This document shows, piece by piece, positions 9,540 to 17,085 of a DNA stretch of 64,000 nt; positions within the stretch are counted from its first letter, which is position 1; the number at the start of each line of letters is the position of its first letter. The notes below the pieces were generated by a model that saw only the letters and a list, made by a program, of their open reading frames with translations, did no database searches and had not been told where the DNA came from. A program made the position numbers and the translations under genes. Origin of the DNA: Phocaeicola barnesiae DSM 18169 = JCM 13652 (GTDB lineage: Bacteria > Bacteroidota > Bacteroidia > Bacteroidales > Bacteroidaceae); NCBI RefSeq assembly GCF_000374585.1, contig NZ_KB894648.1, positions 134,171-198,170 of the forward strand, given 5' to 3'.

Positions 9540-11162
9540 TTATCTGTCGATGTCCGGGATTACGAAGTCCAGTGTACCACCGATGGCTATTAGGTCCGCG
9601 ATTTTCTGTCCGCGGCATACCGTATCCATGGCATGTACCAGCGGCATACCTGTAGACCGATAGTGCAGACGGTACGGGGTCTTGTCGCCATGACTCTCCA
9701 ATACGACATCGAATTCACCACGACTTGTTTCTACCGAACTGGTAAATACACCTTCGGGAAGTTTCAGGATTGGTTTTGTCTTTACCTTGTATTCACCGGC
9801 TGGAATGTTGTCTATCAACTGTTCGATGATGTGACAGGATTCCATGATTTCGTCCATACGCACCATGTATCGGGCGAACGAGTCTCCTTCGGTATAGGTA
9901 ATTTCCTTGAAATCTACCTTATCGTACAAGGCATACGGGTGATGCTTACGTACATCGTTGGCCCAGCCTGAAGCTCGTCCTGTTCCGCCGGTACAGCCCA
10001 ACGAAATGGCATCTTCACGTGAGAGGATACCCACTCCTTGCAGACGGGTACGTGCGATGACGTTTCCTGTGAAAATGTCGTGATAGTCCTTGATGACGCT
10101 GCGTAGATGGGCGATGAACTCTTTTACCTTAGTGCAGAAGGTAGGATGGATGTCGGCTTGTACACCACCTATCATGTTGTAGTTCTGGATAAGTCTTCCT
10201 CCTGTTGTCTCTTCGAAAATATCGAGTATCATTTCACGTTCGCGGAATCCGTAGAAGAAAGGAGTAAGTCCACCCATATCCATTACCAGACATGAATAGA
10301 ACAGCAGGTGTGAATCGATACGTTGCAGTTCATCCATGATGGTACGGATGTACTGAGCACGTTCGGAAATTTCGATACCTGCCGCCTTCTCAATGCACAT
10401 GCACAAGGCATGGCGGTTCTGGTGCGCGCTCAGGTAGTCCAGTCTGTCTGTCAGAGCCAGTGTCTGAGGGTAGGTCAGACTTTCGTTCAGTTTTTCGATG
10501 CCCCGGTGGATGTAACCCAAAATAGGGTCTACCTTGCAGATATTCTCACCGTCCAGCGAAGTACGCATACGCAGCACACCGTGTGTAGACGGGTGTTGCG
10601 GACCGATGTTTACTACAAAGTCCTTCTGGTCGAACACGATATTCTTTTTATCGGCTATTGTGCCGTCCGGTTTCAGGAAATATTCATCGGTGATATCGGC
10701 ATTCACCTCGTTCTCCATATTCAATGGATTCGAGTTCATGTCATAATCTTTGCGGAGCGGATATCCTTTCCAGTCTTCGCGCAGGAAGATGCGGCGCATA
10801 TCCGGATGGTTCAGGAAACGGATACCGAAGAAGTCGAATACTTCCCGTTCTTTGATGAGGGCGGTTTTCCACAGGTCGGATACCGTAGGCAGGAAGGCCT
10901 GTTCGCGGTCGGCTGTTACAGTCTTCAGGATAATGCGGTGTCCGGTCCGTGTCGATTCCAGGAGGTAGAGGGCTCCCAGTCCTGTTTCGCCCCAGTCCAT
11001 ACCTACGATGTCGCGCAGGTAATCCATGGGATGTTCAGAATCTGCGTAAAGAGCTTCTGCCACTTGGTGCAGCTCTTGTGCGCTGACGCTGACTACAGGT
11101 TCTCCGTTTTCGGAAACAGTAGCATCTGGAGCTGTCTTTTTAATCTTTTCAATGAGTTCCAT
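9540..11162 (-). CDS. nuoCD: Fused NADH-quinone oxidoreductase-like complex subunit C/D
   Basis: A 540-residue fusion. Residues 1-150 are NuoC-like, with the signature EREVFDFFGIRFLNHP and then DMRRIFLREDWKGYPLRKDY (about 105-140). The rest is the NuoD 49-kDa-type subunit, beginning with NIGPQHPSTHG (185-195), whose His and Asp residues line the quinone pocket near cluster N2. The fusion is normal for several lineages including Bacteroidetes. The stop of nuoB is 2 bp upstream of the ATG, so the two are translated together. Confidence 0.96.
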   Translation of the reverse strand: MELIEKIKKTAPDATVSENGEPVVSVSAQELHQVAEALYADSEHPMDYLRDIVGMDWGETGLGALYLLESTRTGHRIILKTVTADREQAFLPTVSDLWKTALIKEREVFDFFGIRFLNHPDMRRIFLREDWKGYPLRKDYDMNSNPLNMENEVNADITDEYFLKPDGTIADKKNIVFDQKDFVVNIGPQHPSTHGVLRMRTSLDGENICKVDPILGYIHRGIEKLNESLTYPQTLALTDRLDYLSAHQNRHALCMCIEKAAGIEISERAQYIRTIMDELQRIDSHLLFYSCLVMDMGGLTPFFYGFREREMILDIFEETTGGRLIQNYNMIGGVQADIHPTFCTKVKEFIAHLRSVIKDYHDIFTGNVIARTRLQGVGILSREDAISLGCTGGTGRASGWANDVRKHHPYALYDKVDFKEITYTEGDSFARYMVRMDEIMESCHIIEQLIDNIPAGEYKVKTKPILKLPEGVFTSSVETSRGEFDVVLESHGDKTPYRLHYRSTGMPLVHAMDTVCRGQKIADLIAIGGTLDFVIPDIDR

Positions 11163-11164
11163 GC

Positions 11165-11764
11165 TTATTCTTCTCCTTTCTCTTCAGGTTTCTTCTCCTG
11201 GCGGTTCACTCCGCCCAGGAATTTCTCAACTTTGATTTTCCGTTGCAGCTGCATCATGCCGTAATAGAAGGCTTCAGGACGTGGAGGACATCCGGGGATG
11301 AAGACATCTACCGGAATAATCTTATCAATACCGTTCACTACGTGATAGGATTTGATGAAAGGACCGCCACTGATGGTACAGCCACCTACAGCCACTACGT
11401 ATTTGGGCTCGGCCATCTGGTCGTACAGACGCTTCAGTACAGGAGCCATGCGGTAAGTAATGGTACCCAATACCATGATCATATCTGCCTGACGGGGGGA
11501 GTTTCGGGTTACTTCGAACCCGAAACGGGCCATATCGTAGCGGGCTGCTCCCAGGGCCATGAATTCAATGGCGCAGCAACTGGTACCGAAGGTCAATGAC
11601 CACAAAGAGTTGCTACGGCCCCAGTTGATGAGTTCGTCTACTGTACCTAGTATGATTCCGGCTCCGTCCTGATTCAGCTGTTGTACCAGGCGTTCCAGGT
11701 AATCGTTGTTCTTGAAATCCTCATATTCCATCGAGCGGATTTCTGTACGTTTCTTTAATTCCAT
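11165..11764 (-). CDS. nuoB: NADH-quinone oxidoreductase-like complex subunit B
   Basis: A 199-residue peripheral-arm subunit that carries cluster N2, the last iron-sulfur centre before quinone. The ligands are in GTSCCAIEF (two Cys), GGCTISGG and PGCPPRPE. The reading frame is open further upstream inside nuoA, but conserved sequence begins near MELKKRTEIRS. The ATG at 11764 overlaps the nuoA stop by 10 bp, a coupling arrangement, so I chose it; the next Met (MEYEDF) is 11 codons on. Confidence 0.94.
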   Translation of the reverse strand: MELKKRTEIRSMEYEDFKNNDYLERLVQQLNQDGAGIILGTVDELINWGRSNSLWSLTFGTSCCAIEFMALGAARYDMARFGFEVTRNSPRQADMIMVLGTITYRMAPVLKRLYDQMAEPKYVVAVGGCTISGGPFIKSYHVVNGIDKIIPVDVFIPGCPPRPEAFYYGMMQLQRKIKVEKFLGGVNRQEKKPEEKGEE

Positions 11765-12105
11765 TCCAACGCTCCTTTCCGCCAAGCGTAAGCCAGGCCT
11801 AAAATGAGGATTCCCAGGAAACAGGCTGCCGATACCAATGCGTAAGTACCTGCCGATGCAGCTACAACAGCCCACGGGAAGAGGAATACAGTCTCGATGT
11901 CGAACATCAGGAACAGGATTGCGAACAGGTAATAGCCTACGCGGAACTGTACCCATGATTCCCCACGAGTAGGGATACCACATTCATACGGTTCGCCTTT
12001 CTGTGGGTTGAAAGACCGTGGGGCAATCAGATGGGCGATTGTCATGGCGGCTACAACTAAGGCTACTGCCGTAAGAATAACGACAATAATAAATGTAAAG
12101 AACAT
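11755..12105 (-). CDS. nuoA: NADH-quinone oxidoreductase-like complex subunit A, first gene of the operon
   Basis: A small three-helix membrane subunit. The loop with PYECGIPTRGESWVQFRVGY and the following LFLMFDIETVFLFPWA are diagnostic. The frame is open back to 12156, but the extra 17 residues look like leader; MFFTFIIVVILT at 12105 starts directly with the first helix (116 residues, normal size). A possible -7 element (TTTCTTTG, near 12132-12139) is weak. No nuoE, F or G is found anywhere near. Confidence 0.93.
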   Translation of the reverse strand: MFFTFIIVVILTAVALVVAAMTIAHLIAPRSFNPQKGEPYECGIPTRGESWVQFRVGYYLFAILFLMFDIETVFLFPWAVVAASAGTYALVSAACFLGILILGLAYAWRKGALEWN

Positions 12106-12225
12106 ATAGTAAAAGTTTTGTAATGATACAAAGAAATATCCGGTACCCAATATCAACTATGGAGTACCGCATGTTGTTGACCATTTGTTTGACAGGATGG
12201 TCTGAGGGGAAGAAAAGGTTGTTGG

Positions 12226-12633
12226 CTAAATCAGAAGCTTTTGTAGCCCATATACATAATAGTCTGTTGCTCTTCCCGAAAGAGGATGGCGCCAGATCCA
12301 GCCTTTGTGTTGTTGGGAGGGTAAAGGCGATTTGAATAGTAGAGACACTTCTCTAGGTATATGGGGAAGTAATTTCCCGAAGGAATTGTCTGTCAGAACA
12401 TAGTAGCTGACTGATTGTGGATAAGCTACCTGACTGTTGTATAAATGACGGATTGTTCTGTCTAAAGGTATGTTTCCTGATTCCTGTACACACTCTCTCC
12501 GTTGGCAGGTGAAATGCTGTTCTTCCGTAATTTCCTCCGTATACAGGTGCTGAAAGGCAGGAACTCCCTTTCCTGTCAGCATACATGCCAGGAAGAATAG
12601 AAGTAATATGACACCTTTTTTACGGATTTCCAT
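12226..12633 (-). CDS. Small secreted or anchored protein of unknown function
   Basis: I do not recognise this protein. From the ATG at 12633 it has 135 residues: MEIRKKGVILLLFFLACMLTG is followed by a Cys-poor, Tyr-rich region ending ATDYYVYGLQKLLI. The start has a positively charged, strongly hydrophobic signal or anchor, so export or inner-membrane attachment is likely. The frame is open 17 codons further up, but a perfect -7 box (TAACTTTG, 12658-12665) favours 12633. It is a single gene, bounded upstream by the trkA terminator. A 12-bp dyad upstream suggests regulation. Confidence 0.6.
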   Translation of the reverse strand: MEIRKKGVILLLFFLACMLTGKGVPAFQHLYTEEITEEQHFTCQRRECVQESGNIPLDRTIRHLYNSQVAYPQSVSYYVLTDNSFGKLLPHIPREVSLLFKSPLPSQQHKGWIWRHPLSGRATDYYVYGLQKLLI

Positions 12634-12657
12634 GGATACAGTTTTCTGTTGCGGTTG

Positions 12658-12699
12658 CAAAGTTAGGCATTTATTTTGACTCATGAATCAAAATAAATG
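12658..12699 (-). promoter_or_regulatory. Promoter with operator-like 12-bp dyad
   Basis: The -7 box TAACTTTG (12658-12665, minus strand) matches TAnnTTTG. Directly upstream are perfect 12-bp arms (12668-12679 and 12688-12699, CATTTATTTTGA and complement) with an 8-nt centre that is itself nearly symmetric. The dyad covers the -33 region, where a repressor or activator would bind. Confidence 0.5.
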
Positions 12700-12706
12700 A
12701 AAAAAA

Positions 12707-12744
12707 GCAAAGTAGACCTGTTTAAATTGCCAAATCTACTTTGC
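12707..12744 (-). terminator. Intrinsic terminator of dxs-trkA
   Basis: Perfect 10-bp arms GCAAAGTAGA and TCTACTTTGC (12707-12716, 12735-12744), followed on the minus strand by GCTTTTTTTC. It begins 16 bp after the trkA stop. Confidence 0.8.
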
Positions 12745-12760
12745 ATTTCTAACGGAATTT

Positions 12761-14101
12761 TCAATTGAAGAATTTTTCCAGTTTCTTTATCATCATCCCT
12801 AAACAGAACACGACTACATGGTCGTTTTCTTTGATTAAGGTGTTACCTGTCACCAACATACCTTCACCGTTCCGGATCAGTCCACCGATGGTGGCTCCTT
12901 TAGGCAGTCCGATGTCCTTTACGGGGGCTTTCGTTATGTAGGCATTGGGCTTGACGGTGAATTCGGCTACATCGGCATTGGCGAAGGTGAGACATTTGAC
13001 GTTTGTTACATCGGCATCCAGCATCATCTGATAGATGTGGCTGGCAGCGATGAATTTTTTATTGATGACGGTACCGATGTCCAGGCTTTCGGCCATGCTG
13101 ATGTAATCCACGTTTTCTACTTCGGCTACCGTCTTGGTGACTCCCATGCGTTTGGCTGCCAGACAGGCCAGGATATTTGTCTCTGAGCTTTCAGTCAGTG
13201 CTACAAACGCTTCCGTATTCTTGATTCCTTCCTCCAGCAGTAGTTCCATATCCCGTCCGTCACCGTTGATGACCATTACGCCGTCGTCTACCAGTTCCGT
13301 CAAACGAGTACAGCGGCTAGGGTTGCTTTCAATGATTTTACAGTGGATATAGTTAGGCATGTATTGGGTAGCACGTACGGCGATACGGCTTCCTCCCATA
13401 ATCATGACGTTCCGTACATCCGCTTCGTTTTCTTTTCCTGAGATTTTCCGGATGTATGGGATGTATTTCTTGGTGGTGGTGAAATAGACGATGTCATTCA
13501 ATCGGATACTGTCGTCACCGCGGGGAATAATGGTTTCTGCTCCTCGTTTGATGGCTACAATGTGGAAAGGGATATTCGAACCTCCCATTTCGTGTAGCGG
13601 TACGTTCAGGATTTCTGCCGTTTCGCGCATCTTGGTTCCTAACAGAATCAGTGCGCCTCCGGCGAATTCCCACCACTGACGGATCCAACTCATTTTGACG
13701 GCATCTACAATGTCTTTCGCCGCCAGCATTTCCGGGTAGATAAGCGAGTGAACTCCCAACGTCCCGAAAAATTCTTTGTGCTTAGGCAGCAGATACTCAT
13801 AGTTGTCAATGCGGGCTACGGTTTTCTTGGCTCCCAATCGGGTAGCGATCATACAAGCTGTCATGTTTTGACTTTCGTCGGGTGTGACAGCAATGAACAG
13901 GTCGGCGCCGGCTACACCGGCTGCCTTTTGTCCGTTGATGGAAGTAGGCGAATGGTTGACGGTCATCAGGTCAAGGTTATTGCTGATTTTTCCCAGTTTT
14001 TCTTCGCTTTCATCCATCAGAATGATGTCTTGTTTCTCTCCGGATAAAAGCTTGGCCAGATGGGTACCTACAGCTCCTGCTCCTGCAATGATGATTTTCA
14101 T
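12761..14101 (-). CDS. trkA: Trk potassium uptake regulatory NAD-binding protein TrkA
   Basis: A 446-residue cytoplasmic regulator with two RCK modules in tandem. The first Rossmann motif is [14 protein letters not shown] (residues 4-17) with MDE near 29-31 binding the adenine ribose; the second begins near residue 231 ([14 protein letters not shown]), each followed by a TrkA-C fold. It gates a TrkH/KtrB-type potassium channel. Its ATG overlaps the dxs stop by 4 bp, so it is translated with dxs. A terminator follows at once and no trkH lies in the window, so the pore subunit must be encoded elsewhere. Confidence 0.93.
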   Translation of the reverse strand: MKIIIAGAGAVGTHLAKLLSGEKQDIILMDESEEKLGKISNNLDLMTVNHSPTSINGQKAAGVAGADLFIAVTPDESQNMTACMIATRLGAKKTVARIDNYEYLLPKHKEFFGTLGVHSLIYPEMLAAKDIVDAVKMSWIRQWWEFAGGALILLGTKMRETAEILNVPLHEMGGSNIPFHIVAIKRGAETIIPRGDDSIRLNDIVYFTTTKKYIPYIRKISGKENEADVRNVMIMGGSRIAVRATQYMPNYIHCKIIESNPSRCTRLTELVDDGVMVINGDGRDMELLLEEGIKNTEAFVALTESSETNILACLAAKRMGVTKTVAEVENVDYISMAESLDIGTVINKKFIAASHIYQMMLDADVTNVKCLTFANADVAEFTVKPNAYITKAPVKDIGLPKGATIGGLIRNGEGMLVTGNTLIKENDHVVVFCLGMMIKKLEKFFN

Positions 14102-16005
14102 ATAGTTACTATCTGTGTTAATACTTGGTAGATACCGGCCTCATCCATTCCGCATATTGCATGGAGGTCCTTGACAGGACCGTGCTGGATGAAGCGGTCG
14201 GGAATGCCGATTCGTTTCACTTGGGGGGAATAGCCGTTGTCGGACATGAACTCCAGGATGGCACTGCCCATACCTCCTTTCAGTACTCCGTCTTCTATTG
14301 TAACAATCCGGCTGAAATTTTTCCCGATTTCATGCAGCATTTCTTCATCAAGGGGTTTCAAGAAGCGGAGGTCGTAGTGGGCAATACTGCAACCGGTTTC
14401 TTTTTCTACCCGTGAAATGGCTCGGGCGGCAGTGTTCCCGATAGGACCGATACTGATGAGGGCTATGTCTTTTCCGTCTTTTAATTTCCGCCCTTTACCT
14501 ACTTCTACGGCTTCAAGCGGACATTTCCAGTCTGGCAATACTCCTCTTCCCCGCGGATAGCGGATGACGAAAGGACCTTGATCCGGAAGCTGGGCGGTAT
14601 ACATTAACCGGCGCAGTTCATGTTCATCGTAGGGTGAAGCGATGGTCAGGTTCGGAATGGGACGCATGTAAGCCAGATCGAATACTCCGTGATGGGTCGG
14701 TCCGTCTTCTCCTACCAGTCCGGCACGGTCCAGGCAGAGTACGACATTCAGCTTTTGAATCGCTACATCGTGTATCACATTGTCGTATGCCCGTTGCATG
14801 AACGAGGAATAGATGTTACAGAACGGGAGCAGACCGTCTTTAGCCATGCCTCCCGAGAAGGTTACGGCATGTCCTTCGGCTATGCCGACATCGAAAGCAC
14901 GGTCCGGCATCTCTTTCATCAGTATATTCATGGAACACCCTGTCGGCATGGCGGGTGTAACTCCTACAATGCGGTCGTTCTGTTTGGCGAGTTCCAGCAA
15001 AGTCTCTCCGAATACATCCTGAAAGAGGGGAGGGAGTCCTTGGGTATCTGCGATGAAGCGTTTACCGGTTTCCTTGTCGAATGTACCGGGGGCATGCCAA
15101 ACGGTAGCTGCTTCTTCGGCTTTCTTGTAGCCTTTTCCTTTGACGGTGTGGATATGAAGCAGTTTGGGGCCCTTCATGTCCTTGATTTCCTTCAATACCT
15201 TGGTCAGTTGCAGTACATCGTGTCCGTCTATGGGACCGAAATACCGGATATTCATGCCTTCGAAGATATTCTGTTGCTGCATGAGCATTGATTTCAGGCT
15301 GTTATTGAAGCGGATAAGACTTTTCCGGCGTTCATCGTTCAGAATACCCCATTGGTAACACTTGCGCGCAATGGCATTCCGCATCCGGTTATATCCTTGA
15401 GAAGTGTGCATGTTCAGCAAGCACTGTTTCATGCCTCCTACGCTACGGTCGATAGCCATGTTGTTGTCATTCAGGATAATAAGTAGGTTGTTCGGAGTAG
15501 ATGAGGCATTGTTCAGACCTTCGAAGGCCAGTCCTCCACTCATTGAACCGTCACCGATGACGGCTACTACATGGCGGTCTTCTTCTCCTTTCTTGGCGGC
15601 AGCTACAGCCATTCCCAATGCGGCGGAAATGGAATTGGAAGCGTGTCCGCAGGTGAAGGTATCATATTCGCTCTCTTCCGGGCTGGGAAACGGACGTAAT
15701 CCGTTCAGTTTCCGGTTGGTACAGAATTGGTCACGACGGCCTGTAAGAATCTTGTGGCCGTATGCCTGATGGCCTACGTCCCAGACAATGCGGTCGTAAG
15801 GGGTATGGTAGATATAATGAAGGGCAACAGTCAGTTCAATCACTCCCAGGTTAGAACCGAAATGTCCCGGATTCCGGGAGAGCTCATCGATAATCTTGTT
15901 CCTGAGCTCGGCACATACTTCCGGCAGTGCTGTAACAGGTAGCTTCCGCAAATCGCTCGGGCTATCTATTTTATTCAACAATTCGCATGAATTTTGCTGT
16001 TCCAT
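14098..16005 (-). CDS. dxs: 1-deoxy-D-xylulose-5-phosphate synthase
   Basis: A 635-residue thiamine-diphosphate enzyme that condenses pyruvate and glyceraldehyde-3-phosphate, the first step of the MEP isoprenoid pathway. Visible features: [10 protein letters not shown]-like [16 protein letters not shown] near the N terminus, the ThDP motif [16 protein letters not shown] with [10 protein letters not shown], and the central transketolase fold with [15 protein letters not shown]. The C-terminal transketolase domain ends near [10 protein letters not shown]. Upstream Met codons exist, but [10 protein letters not shown] at 16005 gives the usual length. The stop overlaps the trkA ATG. Confidence 0.94.
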   Translation of the reverse strand: MEQQNSCELLNKIDSPSDLRKLPVTALPEVCAELRNKIIDELSRNPGHFGSNLGVIELTVALHYIYHTPYDRIVWDVGHQAYGHKILTGRRDQFCTNRKLNGLRPFPSPEESEYDTFTCGHASNSISAALGMAVAAAKKGEEDRHVVAVIGDGSMSGGLAFEGLNNASSTPNNLLIILNDNNMAIDRSVGGMKQCLLNMHTSQGYNRMRNAIARKCYQWGILNDERRKSLIRFNNSLKSMLMQQQNIFEGMNIRYFGPIDGHDVLQLTKVLKEIKDMKGPKLLHIHTVKGKGYKKAEEAATVWHAPGTFDKETGKRFIADTQGLPPLFQDVFGETLLELAKQNDRIVGVTPAMPTGCSMNILMKEMPDRAFDVGIAEGHAVTFSGGMAKDGLLPFCNIYSSFMQRAYDNVIHDVAIQKLNVVLCLDRAGLVGEDGPTHHGVFDLAYMRPIPNLTIASPYDEHELRRLMYTAQLPDQGPFVIRYPRGRGVLPDWKCPLEAVEVGKGRKLKDGKDIALISIGPIGNTAARAISRVEKETGCSIAHYDLRFLKPLDEEMLHEIGKNFSRIVTIEDGVLKGGMGSAILEFMSDNGYSPQVKRIGIPDRFIQHGPVKDLHAICGMDEAGIYQVLTQIVTI

Positions 16006-16026
16006 CCTGTTTTCATTAAACATTAG

Positions 16027-16074
16027 TTGCACAAAAATAGTATAAATATATCTAATCTGCTTACATTTGTGCAA
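16027..16074. promoter_or_regulatory. Symmetric divergent promoter region of dxs and the GSCFA gene
   Basis: Perfect 9-bp inverted repeats TTGCACAAA (16027-16035) and TTTGTGCAA (16066-16074) each overlap a -7 box facing its own gene: TATTTTTG on the minus strand (16032-16039) and TACATTTG on the plus strand (16062-16069). Clear -33 TTG elements are not seen for either. Confidence 0.5.
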
Positions 16075-16098
16075 AATTTTAACGTATCAGAGAGGCTT

Positions 16099-17085
16099 AT
16101 GGATTTTCGTACAAAAGTAGAATTGCCTTTGGGACAGGTCTCTATCGGTCATGCCGACCCGATGATGCTGTGGGGGTCCTGTTTTGCGGAGAATATCGGG
16201 AAACGTTTGACCGATAATAAGTTCTCCTGCGATGTCAATCCGTTCGGAGTGTTATATAATCCGTTTTCCATAGCAGAGGCGTTGAGCGAACTGCTGGAAG
16301 GCAAACCGTATACTGCCGACCGGTTGCTGGAACATCAAGGTGTTTGGTTTAGCCTGATGCATCATAGCGTCTTTTCTTCCCGTTCGCAGGAAGAGTGTCT
16401 GGCACGTATCAATGGTCGGTTCAATGCGGGACGTGTGCATTTGCAGCAGGCTGATTGGCTGTTGTTCACATGGGGGACTTCCCGGGTATATCAATGGAAG
16501 GAAGACGGGCGTATAGTCGGTAATTGCCATAAATTGCCCGACCATTGTTTTGTACGCCGATTACTATCGGTTGAAGAAATTGTTTCCACCTATCTGGAAC
16601 TTCTGGAGGATTTGCATCATCGGAATCCCCGGTTGAATGTGTTGTTTACGGTTAGTCCCATCCGTCATGCAAAAGACGGAATGCATGGAAATCAGCTGAA
16701 TAAGGCTGTCCTTCTATTGGCTGTTGAAGAGCTTTGTATCCGGCTTCCGTATTGTCACTATTTCCCTTCGTACGAGATTCTGATGGATGAACTCCGTGAT
16801 TACCGTTTTTATGCAGACGATATGTTGCACCCTTCTCCTGTGGCAGTAGATTATATTTGGGAATGCTTCTGTGAAACCTGTTTCAGTCCTGCTACCCGAC
16901 AGATTATGCAGGAGTGGGAGAAAATCCGCAAAGGGTTGGAACACCGTCCTTTCGATGCCCAATCGGATGCTTACCAGCGTTTTTTAAGTCAAATTCTGTT
17001 AAAAATAGATGCGCTAAAAGAAAAATTACCGTACTTAGATGTGCAAAATGAAATCGAGTTATGTCAAGCACTATTGAAGAAATAG
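16099..17085 (+). CDS. GSCFA domain protein
   Basis: A 328-residue protein with the name-giving motif WGSCFAENIGKRL near residue 30. GSCFA proteins belong to the SGNH/GDSL-like hydrolase superfamily, but their substrate is not established. Later blocks such as LLFTWGTSRVYQW, LFTVSPIRHAKDG and ADDMLHPSPVAVDYIWE (with the His near the C-terminal half) fit a serine esterase fold. No signal peptide is seen, so it is probably cytoplasmic. The frame is open from 16027, but MDFRTKVELP at 16099 starts the conserved part. It overlaps murF-alr by 25 bp, so the two are co-translated and cell-wall related work is plausible. Confidence 0.85.
   Translation: MDFRTKVELPLGQVSIGHADPMMLWGSCFAENIGKRLTDNKFSCDVNPFGVLYNPFSIAEALSELLEGKPYTADRLLEHQGVWFSLMHHSVFSSRSQEECLARINGRFNAGRVHLQQADWLLFTWGTSRVYQWKEDGRIVGNCHKLPDHCFVRRLLSVEEIVSTYLELLEDLHHRNPRLNVLFTVSPIRHAKDGMHGNQLNKAVLLLAVEELCIRLPYCHYFPSYEILMDELRDYRFYADDMLHPSPVAVDYIWECFCETCFSPATRQIMQEWEKIRKGLEHRPFDAQSDAYQRFLSQILLKIDALKEKLPYLDVQNEIELCQALLKK

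Noticed and set aside
11765-11983. 73-residue N-terminal extension of NuoB
   Set aside because: It is nuoA read in another frame; NuoB similarity starts at the ATG at 11764.
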